Shown here piece by piece: positions 1 through 7,475 of a DNA stretch of 64,000 bases. Both the position numbers and the translations under genes were made by a program. The DNA comes from an uncultured Bacteroidales bacterium (GTDB lineage Bacteria > Bacteroidota > Bacteroidia > Bacteroidales > Bacteroidaceae). How positions within the stretch are numbered: position 1 is the stretch's first letter; each line of letters opens with the position of its first letter. The stretch spans positions 62,001 to 126,000 of the forward strand of contig CACZCZ010000004.1 of NCBI GenBank assembly GCA_902779845.1. Direction: 5' to 3'. The notes under the pieces were generated by a model. That model had not been told where the DNA came from and did no database searches. It saw only the letters and a list, made by a program, of their open reading frames with translations.

Positions 1-858
1 GCCGAGCGCGACACGTGTTCGCTGTACCTCGACATCTTCCGTCCGGATTCCAGCGCGCAAACCACTTTCAAGGGCATTGCCAAGCCTGCCGTCATGTTTG
101 TCTTCGGCGGCGGCTTCAGCTCCGGTCGTCGCAGCGATCCTGCCGTGCGCGGCTGGTTCCGTCGTCTGAATGCCAACGGCTACACCGTGGTGGCCATCGA
201 CTACCGCTTGGCGATGAAGGGCTACCGCGTGAAGAAGACGCCTCGTGGCGCGCTGAAGGCCATGCGCCGCTTCCTGCTGTCGCAGCAGGTGGGCGTGGAG
301 GATGTCTTCTCTGCCGTCAGCTTTCTGGCTGCGCACCCCGAGTTGAACGTTCCTGCCGACAACCTCGTCATTGCGGGCAGCTCGGCAGGAGCCATCATCT
401 CGCTGTCCTGTGCCTGTGCCATTGCCAATGGACAGACGGAGGGTTTGCCCCGGGGCTTTGCCTTCAAGGGTGTGATGAGCTTCGCCGGCGGCATCATCAG
501 CAAGAGCGGTGCGCCGAAGTTCCCCACGGCGCCCTGTCCCCTGCTGCTCTTCCACGGCACCGCCGACCGCGTCGTGTCTTACACCCACATGGGATTCCCG
601 CGTCATGGTATCTGGGGCAGCAACTATCTGGCCAAACGGCTGAAGGAGAACGGCTGCAACTACAGCATCTGGCGCATCGACGGCCTCGGGCACGAGGTGG
701 CGGCCTACATGGATGCCATGTGGGATGTTGAGCAGGATTTCCTGGAGAAGAACGTCATGCAGGGCATCCCCTGCCGTGTTGATGCGCTCGTGAATGACCC
801 TACGCTGCCCCGTTGGGATCGCTGGCGTAAGGCTAAGACCACAGACCTATACAAATAA
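1..858 (+). CDS. alpha/beta hydrolase (esterase-like), 5' truncated by window edge
   Basis: The frame is open from base 1, so the gene starts before the window; 285 codons are visible. An oxyanion-hole type segment FGGGF is followed about 80 residues later by the nucleophile elbow GSSAG, then HGTADRVV with the likely acid Asp, and GHE with the likely catalytic His. This order is that of the carboxylesterase/BD-FAE-like alpha/beta hydrolase fold. The N-terminal signal region is not visible, so location is unknown. It converges with the guanine deaminase gene, with about 30 bases between the stops. The substrate cannot be told from sequence; an acetyl or acyl ester of a carbohydrate is a guess from the rest of the window. 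Confidence 0.85.
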   Translation, partial: AERDTCSLYLDIFRPDSSAQTTFKGIAKPAVMFVFGGGFSSGRRSDPAVRGWFRRLNANGYTVVAIDYRLAMKGYRVKKTPRGALKAMRRFLLSQQVGVEDVFSAVSFLAAHPELNVPADNLVIAGSSAGAIISLSCACAIANGQTEGLPRGFAFKGVMSFAGGIISKSGAPKFPTAPCPLLLFHGTADRVVSYTHMGFPRHGIWGSNYLAKRLKENGCNYSIWRIDGLGHEVAAYMDAMWDVEQDFLEKNVMQGIPCRVDALVNDPTLPRWDRWRKAKTTDLYK

Positions 859-889
859 CAGTATTTAAGTTTCGCCTTTGGTCAACTTT

Positions 890-2167
890 TTAACTTCTTA
901 ACTCCTTAACTTCTATTTCTTTTCCTCGGCAGAAGCGGTGCCGGATGTGGCGGTCGTCGCCCAGGTAGATGTAGCGTTCCAGCCGTTCCAGCAGCGAGTA
1001 GTTGCTGTGGTTCAGGTCGCTGTCGTCGATGACCAGCGCGTCGAACTCATAGCCCGGTTCGAAGCTCCCCACGCGGCCGAAGAAGCTGCCACCCACCTTC
1101 GTGGCCATCCAGAACGCCTCGGACAGCGTCAGGAAGGCTTGTGTGTGGTGCTGTTGGTAGTGCATCTTGCTCACCTGTATGGCATACACCATCATGCGGA
1201 AGATGCTCAGGTCGTGACCGCCGCTGATGTCGCTGCCGAGGCCTATGCGCAGGCCTGCGTTCAGCAAGGTGCGGATGGGTGCCATGCCCGAGGCCACGTT
1301 GAAGTTCGACGTGGGACAATGTGCCACCGTCACGCCTCGCCGTTGCATCAGTTCCAGCTCCTCGCCCTCTGTCCACACACAATGTGCCATCACCGTCGGC
1401 GTCTGCCCGAACAGCCCGTAGCGGTCGTAGGCATCGCCGTAGCAGGTGCTCTCCGGCTCCAATTCGCGCACCATCATGATCTCGGCCTTGTTCTCCGACA
1501 GGTGCGACTGCACGGGGCATTGGTACTTGGCGGCCAGTTCGCCGCACGCCTGCAGCATCTCCCGCGTGCACGACGGGATGAAGCGTGGCGTGATAATCGG
1601 TCGCACCAGTCCGCTGGCCGTGTCTTCCTTCAGCAGCGACTCGTAGCCGCTCACCATCTCCTCCACCGGCTCCTTCAGCGCTTCGGGGCAGTTGCGGTTC
1701 ATCCCCACCTTGCCCACGAAGGCCCCCATGCCGGCTTCCTTGAACAGGCGCATCAGCAGCCGTGTGCTCTCGGTGTGTATGGTGGCGAACACGCACGCAC
1801 GCATGGTGCCGAAGCGCCACAGGTCGCGCACGAAGCGGCGGTACATCCGCTCGGCATACTGCGTGTCGGCATACCGTGTCTCCTCGGGGAATGTGTAGCG
1901 TGTCAGCCACGGCAACAGTTCCAGGTCCATCGCCAGCCCTTGGTTGCGGTACTGCGACGCATGAACATGCAGGTCGTTCATGGCTGGAATCAGCAGACAG
2001 TCGCCAAAGTCCCTGACCTCGGCGCCATCGCAGTCCAGGGCAGCCAAATCCTTAGCCACGCCCGTCACACGTCCGTTGTCATCGACGGCCACGTAGCCGT
2101 TCCCAAGTATCTCGAATCGGTCCTTTTCCTTGGTGAACAGGATGTTCCCTTTATAAACTTTTTTCAT
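890..2167 (-). CDS. guaD: guanine deaminase (amidohydrolase family)
   Basis: A 425-residue amidohydrolase. The metal-binding HVH lies at residues 67-69, a second His pair region reads MAHCVWTEGEELELM and VAHCPTSNFN, and the distal Asp is in GLGSDISGG, a pattern characteristic of guanine deaminases, which convert guanine to xanthine in the cytoplasm. The long aromatic segment after HVH (LLPWLTRYTFPEE) also fits guanine deaminase better than cytosine or dihydroorotase relatives. Start chosen at the ATG giving MKKVYKGNI; a -7 box for this strand lies at 2272-2279, leaving a leader of about 100 bases. Close relatives such as chlorohydrolases cannot be fully excluded. Confidence 0.88.
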   Translation of the reverse strand: MKKVYKGNILFTKEKDRFEILGNGYVAVDDNGRVTGVAKDLAALDCDGAEVRDFGDCLLIPAMNDLHVHASQYRNQGLAMDLELLPWLTRYTFPEETRYADTQYAERMYRRFVRDLWRFGTMRACVFATIHTESTRLLMRLFKEAGMGAFVGKVGMNRNCPEALKEPVEEMVSGYESLLKEDTASGLVRPIITPRFIPSCTREMLQACGELAAKYQCPVQSHLSENKAEIMMVRELEPESTCYGDAYDRYGLFGQTPTVMAHCVWTEGEELELMQRRGVTVAHCPTSNFNVASGMAPIRTLLNAGLRIGLGSDISGGHDLSIFRMMVYAIQVSKMHYQQHHTQAFLTLSEAFWMATKVGGSFFGRVGSFEPGYEFDALVIDDSDLNHSNYSLLERLERYIYLGDDRHIRHRFCRGKEIEVKELRS

Positions 2168-2271
2168 AATGTTTCGGTGGTCGATAGTGGAAGCTGACGC
2201 CGGCCAGGCAAGCCAGTAAGAAAAGCATCTTAAAATGCCTCATAACCATCGGCTTTTCATTTATTTCGCTG

Positions 2272-2279
2272 CAAATATA
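2272..2279 (-). promoter_or_regulatory. -7 promoter box for guaD
   Basis: On the minus strand the sequence reads TATATTTGCAG, matching the Bacteroidetes -7 consensus TAnnTTTG. It sits about 105 bases upstream of the guaD start. A -33 element is not clear. Confidence 0.55.
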
Positions 2280-2384
2280 CAAAAATAGTAACACAACAAG
2301 CATAAATTGAACACAAATCTCCATTTTTGTGCCCTAAAAGCCAAAATCAGAAGCACAACACCCCTTCGTCCCCTCCACACACAA

Positions 2385-2414
2385 CACCCCGTTACTCTCA
2401 CGAGAAACGGGGTG
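2385..2414 (-). terminator. candidate terminator hairpin downstream of HU gene
   Basis: Perfect 9-bp stem CACCCCGTT/AACGGGGTG with a 12-base loop. The HU-family gene is transcribed toward it. On the minus strand the following tract is only moderately T-rich, and the plus-strand side (ctttcattcttcatt) is also T-rich, so strand is uncertain. Confidence 0.4.
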
Positions 2415-2543
2415 CTTTCATTCTTCATTCGTCATTGACCTTCGGTCGAGCCTGCTCACGCTTGGGATAGTTCAAGCGAGCTTGACTCTCCTCTCGCTTA
2501 ATCGCAGCCTTCGTCATTCGTCACTTCCCCGCTGCCCGCAGGC

Positions 2544-2563
2544 CCCCTCCCTCACGGGAGGGG
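2544..2563 (-). terminator. GC-rich hairpin just after the HU gene stop
   Basis: Perfect 8-bp stem CCCCTCCC/GGGAGGGG with loop TCAC, 26 bases beyond the stop of the HU-family gene. No T-run follows, so it may be a repeat-derived hairpin or an mRNA 3'-end stabiliser instead of a classic terminator. Confidence 0.35.
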
Positions 2564-2588
2564 TGCCCTTTGGGCGGGGTGGGTCTTC

Positions 2589-3098
2589 TTACCCTTCCTC
2601 ATCCTCCTCGCTCCAGTCCACGCTGGTCTCGCCCTTCTTCTGGGCCTTCTTGGTGGCAGCCTGTACCTTGCGGGTGGTGGTGTACTCGAAGACGAAGTCG
2701 TCGCGCTTGAAGTTGAGGCCTGTGCCCACTTCGTAGTTCACGTTCACCTGCTTGATGTTGTCAGCAGTGAACATCTCCATGGCCGTCTTGGGGTTACCCT
2801 CGGCGTCGGTGCCGGGCAGCGCACCCTCGCAGGTGATGCTGGGCGTGAAGCGGCCAAGGTCGCCCAGCTCGATGGCGTTGCCCTCGGTGATAGCCTCCTT
2901 CACGCAATGGCACATGTCCGTGATGATGCCCACGATGGTGCCCTTGCTGTAGATGCTGTTGTGGTTAGCCATGTGCGCGGCCAGGGCGTCGATGTCCAGC
3001 ACGCCGTTCAGCTGCAGACTTGCGTACGCCTTCTCGGGCTCGTCGGGGTGGATGGGATTCTTGCGCATGGCAAGAGAGTACTTAAGTGTGTTTTTCAT
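2589..3098 (-). CDS. HU-family DNA-binding protein (Bacteroidetes long form)
   Basis: 169 residues. The body, with SKGTIVGIITDMCHCVKEAI and ELGDLGRFTPSI, matches the HU-like DNA-binding domain that is abundant and multi-copy in Bacteroidetes. It is longer than classical HU (about 90 residues) and has a C-terminal basic stretch (TTRKVQAATKKAQKKG) ending in a very acidic tail (DWSEEDEEG). Likely role: sequence-tolerant DNA binding or bending, possibly for polysaccharide or mobile loci; this is family knowledge only. Its promoter has a well-spaced TTTG-N20-TAccTTTG arrangement at 3182-3213. The gene is divergent from the MNT/HEPN pair. Confidence 0.88.
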   Translation of the reverse strand: MKNTLKYSLAMRKNPIHPDEPEKAYASLQLNGVLDIDALAAHMANHNSIYSKGTIVGIITDMCHCVKEAITEGNAIELGDLGRFTPSITCEGALPGTDAEGNPKTAMEMFTADNIKQVNVNYEVGTGLNFKRDDFVFEYTTTRKVQAATKKAQKKGETSVDWSEEDEEG

Positions 3099-3181
3099 AA
3101 AAATAAAAGATTTAAAGTTAATAAAAAGTGGTTAATTCTACATCCGCGAATTCGCTAATCGGATGGTGTCTTTCAACACTG

Positions 3182-3213
3182 CAAAGGTACTCAAAATCTT
3201 TGAATTACCCAAA
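3182..3213 (-). promoter_or_regulatory. promoter of HU-family gene (TTTG-N20-TAccTTTG)
   Basis: Minus strand: TTTG at 3213-3210 and TACCTTTG at 3189-3182 with 20 bases between them, an excellent match to the Bacteroidetes sigma-ABfr promoter. The leader is about 80 bases. Confidence 0.75.
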
Positions 3214-3306
3214 TATTTCCAGCACTTTTTCACAAGAAAAACACAAGTATTTTGCGTCTGTTTTTAAATTTTCCTCTTTAAATTTTTCTCTTTTAAGATA
3301 TAGTTG

Positions 3307-3314
3307 TATCTTTG
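3307..3314 (+). promoter_or_regulatory. -7 promoter box for MNT/HEPN pair
   Basis: TATCTTTGCAG, a canonical -7 box, ends 23 bases before the MNT start codon. The upstream region is very T-rich but lacks a clear TTTG at the -33 position. Confidence 0.65.
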
Positions 3315-3337
3315 CAGCCAGAAACCTGTAAAAATCG

Positions 3338-3649
3338 ATGAAACAAGCCATTCTCAATAGCATCAAGCAAACGCTGGCCACTACGCTACCTCGTACGGCC
3401 AAGGCCATGCTCTATGGGTCGCAAGCCCGTGGGGATGCGCGTGCCGGGTCGGATTGGGACATCCTGATTGTGCTTGACAAAGAACGGCTGTTGCCATCGG
3501 ATTACGACACCATTACCTACCCGTTGACAAAGCTGGGATGGGACCTCGGTGCCGAAATCAATCCTATCATGTACACCAAGAAGGAGTGGGAAGCCAACCG
3601 CATCACTCCCTTCTATCACAATGTTCTTGAAGACGCTATCGCCCTATGA
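3338..3649 (+). CDS. MNT-domain nucleotidyltransferase (antitoxin of HEPN/MNT pair)
   Basis: 103 residues, the usual size of minimal nucleotidyltransferases. The signature GSQARGDARAGSDWD gives the GS...RG...SDxD active site for Mg2+/NTP binding. In characterised HEPN/MNT modules this protein AMPylates or otherwise blocks the HEPN ribonuclease partner. Its stop overlaps the HEPN start by four bases (ATGA at 3646-3649), so the two are translationally coupled. Its -7 box is at 3307-3314. Assignment to a toxin-antitoxin module is by family and gene order. Confidence 0.88.
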   Translation: MKQAILNSIKQTLATTLPRTAKAMLYGSQARGDARAGSDWDILIVLDKERLLPSDYDTITYPLTKLGWDLGAEINPIMYTKKEWEANRITPFYHNVLEDAIAL

Positions 3650-4044
3650 GTTTGAATGACGAAGAAAGACGCACGATGGTGGCCTTGGAAATAGAAAAGG
3701 CTCATCGGTTCTTGAATCAGGCGCAGATGGTTCAGGACATGCAGCAATGGGACTTGGCAGCCAACCGCTACTACTATGCTTGTTTCCATGCTGTGCAAGC
3801 CCTGTTTATCCACAATGGCCTCGCCAGCAAGACGCACTCGGGCATGTTAAGCCAGTTTGGCCTCCATTTCATCAAGCCGGGCATCATTGAAGACCGCCTT
3901 GGCGGTTTCCTTACCCGTATGGAACAGATGCGTGAGAAAGGAGACTATAACTGCCTGATTTCAATCAACGAAGAAGAGCTCAATACCATCATAGAACCAG
4001 CCCGAGAATTGGTTAAGGTGATTGAAGATTTGGTGACAAAGTAA
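3646..4044 (+). CDS. HEPN-domain protein (probable RNase toxin of HEPN/MNT pair)
   Basis: 132 residues, all-helical HEPN domain. The segment RYYYACFHAVQAL holds the Rx6H motif (R-YYYACF-H) that forms the RNA-cleaving active site in HEPN toxins; both Arg and His are intact. It overlaps the upstream MNT gene by four bases and is followed by a strong terminator at 4097-4130, so the pair forms a self-contained bicistronic unit. Activity on tRNA or mRNA is known for the family, not shown here. Such pairs stabilise genomic islands or act in phage defence; this one lies beside a mobile-element block. Confidence 0.87.
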   Translation: MSLNDEERRTMVALEIEKAHRFLNQAQMVQDMQQWDLAANRYYYACFHAVQALFIHNGLASKTHSGMLSQFGLHFIKPGIIEDRLGGFLTRMEQMREKGDYNCLISINEEELNTIIEPARELVKVIEDLVTK

Positions 4045-4096
4045 AGAATCTTCGAGCATCTGCTCGCAGATAGTCAATCATATGAAAAATTTCGAA

Positions 4097-4130
4097 TCCC
4101 CAGCGCCGTGAGGTGCGGGGGACTTTTTTT
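4097..4130 (+). terminator. terminator of MNT/HEPN operon
   Basis: Hairpin tccccagcgcc-gtga-ggtgcgggg with one imperfect position, followed by a run of seven Ts. It lies about 50 bases after the HEPN stop. Confidence 0.7.
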
Positions 4131-4141
4131 GAAGGTCTTGA

Positions 4142-4238
4142 CCTTATCGCGATAAGGACTTGTCCTTATGGCCGGAAGGACTTGACCTTATGAAGGGAGG
4201 CCCCCAAGCCCCCTAAAGGGGAGTGCTGGGGGGCAAGT
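4142..4238. repeat. short repeats and GC hairpin between HEPN and primase-like genes
   Basis: A perfect palindrome CTTATCGCGATAAG (4142-4155) sits among direct copies of cttgaccttat/cttgtccttat/cttgaccttat. It is followed by a C/G-rich segment with gccccc...ggggggc symmetry (about 4200-4234). Function unknown; it may be dispersed-repeat debris at the edge of the accessory block. Confidence 0.4.
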
Positions 4239-4258
4239 GGAAAGGATGGGATGACTCC

Positions 4259-5182
4259 TTAGTGTGAAAGGAAAAGATCTACGAGGTCTGTGTTCGGCGG
4301 GAAGGTTTCAAGATTGTCGGAGATGGACCACGGGATGCCTACGGTCTGCTGCATTTGGTTGTACCATTTATTATAGCAGCCGCTGTCGGGGAATAGGTGT
4401 ACGCGGCGTCCCCTGAGACAGGCCGTCTTCTCGGCCGTGAGGCCTCCGCAGCCTGCTGTGGCAATCCAGATAAACTGCGGTATGAGAAGGGCCATCACGA
4501 CGGCAGTTTTCTCACTCTCGACGATGGCCACGGGTTCTGACGGACGTTGGGCCAGCAGGTGTTGTCCGAAGAAGCATTTCGGTGGCTGATAGTCTTTGGG
4601 GAGTAAGCCTTGTTTAATCAAGGAGCGGTGTATCCAGTTTTGATTTCCACAGCGATGACCATCGAGGCCGTAGGCCATGATGTGCCCGGTGTGCACCTGC
4701 ATTTGCTCGTCAATCTGCCAAAAGATGACATCATGCCAGCGTGTGGCACCTATGAAATAAGCATCGAGGACAGCGCTCAGTTCGTGCTGGGTGAGTAATG
4801 CCTTATGAATCCAGCCCTTCATCCAACTGCAGAAAAGGCTCTCGTCAGATCGGCACTTATTGACAAGTTGCATGTCCAGAGGTATGAGTGTCTGCACTGG
4901 CGGTTGCCAAGGTTGCTGTGCTTGTCGTGGACGGGTGTCACTCTTCTGCTGGCTGAGCCAAGGATGGTCGCGGAAGTATTCACTGGGACGATAGTGGTAG
5001 CCACATGACTGTTCGTGGTCGCAGCGGCCAACCCGATCACTGAGATAGCGGAAGTCATCGTGGGTATCTACATAGCGTACGAAACAGCGCCTGCGTCCAC
5101 AATGCGGACAAGTGGTTTTCTGTTTGCGGCGACCCGTGACGCGCGGGTCGTCCAGTTGATAACGATAGCTTGAATGTATCAT
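4259..5182 (-). CDS. zinc-ribbon/Toprim-like protein of mobile-element primase type (DUF6371-like)
   Basis: 307 residues from the chosen start. The N-terminus has a zinc-binding pattern: CPHC at residues 25-28, C33, C54 and C60. The second half holds a Toprim-like core, VAIVESEKTAVVMAL followed later by HLFPDSG. This layout occurs in Bacteroidetes DUF6371/primase-like proteins of plasmids and integrative elements, paired with a RepA-like helicase, as here. The frame stays open up to 5263, but the longer start would run through a large hairpin (5224-5271), so the ATG at 5182 giving MIHSSYRYQL is preferred. The exact enzymatic activity is inferred. Confidence 0.68.
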   Translation of the reverse strand: MIHSSYRYQLDDPRVTGRRKQKTTCPHCGRRRCFVRYVDTHDDFRYLSDRVGRCDHEQSCGYHYRPSEYFRDHPWLSQQKSDTRPRQAQQPWQPPVQTLIPLDMQLVNKCRSDESLFCSWMKGWIHKALLTQHELSAVLDAYFIGATRWHDVIFWQIDEQMQVHTGHIMAYGLDGHRCGNQNWIHRSLIKQGLLPKDYQPPKCFFGQHLLAQRPSEPVAIVESEKTAVVMALLIPQFIWIATAGCGGLTAEKTACLRGRRVHLFPDSGCYNKWYNQMQQTVGIPWSISDNLETFPPNTDLVDLFLSH

Positions 5183-5223
5183 AATAAATGCTTTGTTTTT
5201 AGTGTTAATCTTTATGAATTCCC

Positions 5224-5271
5224 GTGCGTTCTGTGCGTCCTTTCTATATATATACGGACGCACAGACGCAC
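5224..5271 (-). repeat. large inverted repeat between helicase and primase-like genes
   Basis: Arms GTGCGTTCTGTGCGTCC (5224-5240) and GGACGCACAGACGCAC (5256-5271) pair over 16 bp with one bulged base, around an AT-rich loop TTTCTATATATATAC. It starts 17 bases after the helicase stop and ends 41 bases before the preferred primase start. It could be a transcription attenuator, an mRNA processing signal, or an origin-like structure; no T-tract follows on either strand. Confidence 0.65.
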
Positions 5272-5288
5272 AGGAACAAGATTCAGCC

Positions 5289-6440
5289 TCAGAAGGGGCA
5301 GGCTGTTTGAGCGGTCAGGGTGATGGTTTTGTTGGCCTCGAAGAGCTTGCCGTCAGTTACCATCTTGCTGATGAAGCGCGAAATGGTGCTGCGGTCAAGA
5401 TGGGTCTGTTGTTCCATCGTCTTGGTCAGTTCGCTGCGCAGGATGCTGCCGCCATGCTTGTTGATTATACGCTGAGCGATATCAAGCCGCTGCTGTAACA
5501 TCTGCTCCTTCTCAGCCTCCCGTTTCGCCGCCTTTTCCTCGCGGATAGCCTGCAGCCTTTGCTGGCGTTGTAGGTCGGCATCGATGATGTGTCCTTGCTC
5601 GTCGAAACGGATGCTCCACTCCGGCATCTGGCCATGGCGAGAGTCGGGGCACGAGACGGTGATGACACCTGTCGCGTCCTTCTGACACTGCAAAACAGTG
5701 CCGGCTTTCTGTGAGAGCACTGTACCCAGGTGGCCGCGCATGTTCTGGTCATCGACCGCCTTGTTCTCGTGGAGCACGCAGACGATGGCACAATGGAACT
5801 CCTCAGCCAGCATCATCAGGTCCTTGATGAGCTTACGCGAAGTTTGCTCGTCGTTGAACGAAGCCACGAACTCCACCACGCCGTCAATGAGCACCACCTG
5901 CGGGCTGCAGTCTTCAATCAGCAGGCGCGTGTCAGAGATGAGTGTTTCGTAATTCATCTTTCGTAGCTGAAAGAGCTTCAGGTACTTGTCGATGTACTCA
6001 GCATCTCTGCCAGAAAGCCGGATGACATCATCGATGATGCCCTTCACGTCGGCAGGCTTCTGCTCCGTGTCTAACCACAACACCGTAGGTTCCGTCAGCT
6101 CCGACTTCACGCGGAACTGACCGCCGCCCATCAGTGCAGCCGTGCAGACCTTGAAAACAGTTGTCTTGCCGGCCTTTTGTTTCGACTTCAAACCGTGGAT
6201 GTCGTCCAGGGCAAAAAAGCCTACGCCATCGACCGACAGCGCATACTGCTCGGGCTCCACCACCGTCTGGGTAGTGACTCGTAACCCTCGCAACAGCGCC
6301 AACCGTTCCTGCCGCTTCTGCTCTTCGGCCGTTGTCATCTGTGCCGCTGCACTAACGATGTCCTCGACAGCCTTCAAATTTAACATTTGCCCTGCGGGCT
6401 GCTGTCCCGCTTGGGCATTTACGAACTCTTCAATTTTCAT
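5289..6440 (-). CDS. RepA/AAA_25-like ATPase (mobile-element helicase)
   Basis: 383 residues. A P-loop variant SKQKAGKTT lies at residues 86-94: the first Gly of GxxxxGK[ST] is replaced by Ser. The Walker B-like strand QVVLIDG is at 181-187, then CAIVCVLHENK and a polar switch segment. The C-terminal part is a charged coiled coil (QRLQAIREEKAAKREAEKEQ) followed by a small winged-helix-like region (DRSTISRFISKMVTDGKLFE). This architecture is that of hexameric RepA-type helicases on Bacteroidetes plasmids and integrative elements. The primase-like gene follows 106 bases downstream. No integrase, relaxase or att repeat is visible nearby, so the element seems to be a remnant. Confidence 0.75.
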   Translation of the reverse strand: MKIEEFVNAQAGQQPAGQMLNLKAVEDIVSAAAQMTTAEEQKRQERLALLRGLRVTTQTVVEPEQYALSVDGVGFFALDDIHGLKSKQKAGKTTVFKVCTAALMGGGQFRVKSELTEPTVLWLDTEQKPADVKGIIDDVIRLSGRDAEYIDKYLKLFQLRKMNYETLISDTRLLIEDCSPQVVLIDGVVEFVASFNDEQTSRKLIKDLMMLAEEFHCAIVCVLHENKAVDDQNMRGHLGTVLSQKAGTVLQCQKDATGVITVSCPDSRHGQMPEWSIRFDEQGHIIDADLQRQQRLQAIREEKAAKREAEKEQMLQQRLDIAQRIINKHGGSILRSELTKTMEQQTHLDRSTISRFISKMVTDGKLFEANKTITLTAQTACPF

Positions 6441-6602
6441 TTTTGTTTATATGAAAATTTTGTTAGACATACGAGGGACTTTGTGTACACCTCGCATCCC
6501 GAACACGTCGGTTGTAGTTCGCGCTTTTTATGGTTATAGGTTTCCTAGGAATTTTTTATGTAAATTTTGGCATATTTATATTCGATTTTATAATATTGTT
6601 AT

Positions 6603-6610
6603 TACCTTTG
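6603..6610 (+). promoter_or_regulatory. -7 promoter box of XRE-HicB gene; near-leaderless transcript
   Basis: TACCTTTGCA with the ATG only nine bases after the box. With the usual start site 5-7 bases downstream of the box, the mRNA would have almost no 5' leader. This supports ATG 6619 over any upstream start. Confidence 0.6.
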
Positions 6611-6618
6611 CATCAGAT

Positions 6619-7308
6619 ATGGATAAGAAAAAAAATGATGATAGGAGACACCATCTAGGTGCACTATTGAAACATGAGCGCAAATGCCGGAAAATTGAAC
6701 AGGTAGATCTTGCCTTAAAGTTAGGTGTCAGCCAAAAATATATATCCAAGATTGAAGCCAGCCAAAGAAGGATTGATGTTCTTGAGCTGATTGACTATAG
6801 TATGGCGCTGAATTTATCTTTGACTGAGTTTGCGTGGAAAATAGAAGATTATCTTTATGGTCTTGGTTTACTTCCTTTTCCTAAGAACTATATTAAGAAG
6901 ATAAGAGTAGAAGTATCATGGATTGATAACAAGTTCTTCATATCGTTTACAGAGTTTTTGAAAGGAACTGTTATGATTTCATCCAACACGTTTGTTGAAT
7001 TACAGAAAGTGGTAGAGGAGTATTTTAATTCCATAATAAAAGGAATGGTTGCAAATGACACAGAAGCACCACGCTGGTTTGTAAACAAACAGTATGAATT
7101 TGAGTATCAATTCCTTGATGTGACATCACTTCTAAAAACCTATAGTTCCTATATTTCACTCGCCGTTATCAGCCGCGCTTCGGGAATTAACCAAAGTATG
7201 CTTTCACAATATGCTAATGGCTTAAAAAAGGCAAGTACCAGTCAGCAGAAACGTATAGCGGATGCAATTCATAAAATAGGCAAAGATCTAATGGCTGTTT
7301 TTCCATAA
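6619..7308 (+). CDS. XRE-HicB fusion regulator (two HTH domains around a HicB-like core)
   Basis: 229 residues. Residues about 13-72 form an XRE-type HTH (KLGVSQKYISKIEASQRRID). Residues about 92-170 resemble the partially degenerate RNase-H fold of HicB antitoxins (KIRVEVSWIDNKFFISF, then a helix, then VNKQYEFEYQF). Residues about 180-225 form a second HTH (ISRASGINQSMLSQYANGLK), as in DNA-binding HicB proteins. HicB normally neutralises the small RNase HicA, but no hicA-like gene lies on either side. The gene is visibly AT-richer than the housekeeping genes, as expected for acquired DNA. It may be an orphan antitoxin-derived repressor of the neighbouring RNA or modification genes; that role is inference. 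Confidence 0.7.
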   Translation: MDKKKNDDRRHHLGALLKHERKCRKIEQVDLALKLGVSQKYISKIEASQRRIDVLELIDYSMALNLSLTEFAWKIEDYLYGLGLLPFPKNYIKKIRVEVSWIDNKFFISFTEFLKGTVMISSNTFVELQKVVEEYFNSIIKGMVANDTEAPRWFVNKQYEFEYQFLDVTSLLKTYSSYISLAVISRASGINQSMLSQYANGLKKASTSQQKRIADAIHKIGKDLMAVFP

Positions 7309-7461
7309 GGCTCATTGGATTCCTTGCTTCATATGGAGCTTAAGACTAATTTCATCAAGAAAAAGTGTTGAAGTCACCACCAGAAAGTATAAGCACGGGT
7401 CTATTCCATGCCTATACTGTAGAAAGATTGCAAAAAATTTTCTCGAACAAGGAATATTCTT

Positions 7462-7469
7462 TATCTTTG
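7462..7469 (+). promoter_or_regulatory. -7 promoter box of the structured RNA
   Basis: TATCTTTGCA, a canonical -7 box, ends about six bases before the 5' hairpin of the structured RNA at 7476. The next ATG of a convincing gene is over 300 bases away, so the box probably serves a noncoding transcript. Confidence 0.65.
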
Positions 7470-7475
7470 CACCAC

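Larger units (their letters stand above)
2168..2588. other. 421-base intergenic region with hairpins and dispersed-looking repeats
   Basis: No convincing gene. It holds the guaD promoter side (2168-2300), a GC-rich hairpin at 2385-2414, a low-complexity stretch of ttcattcgtcatt type around 2420-2530, and a second strong hairpin at 2544-2563 (CCCCTCCC, loop TCAC, GGGAGGGG). The repetitive texture resembles the dispersed intergenic repeats common in Prevotella genomes, but copy number cannot be judged from one window. Confidence 0.5.

Noticed and set aside
3128..3331. Small ORF on the plus strand before the MNT gene
   Set aside because: It overlaps both divergent promoters and has no protein features.
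5183..5263. Longer start for the primase-like gene
   Set aside because: It would translate through the 48-base hairpin and yields no conserved residues; ATG 5182 begins the family-like region.
6142..6618. Upstream extension of the XRE-HicB reading frame
   Set aside because: The promoter box at 6603-6610 and the HTH start both indicate ATG 6619; the extension runs antisense through the helicase gene.
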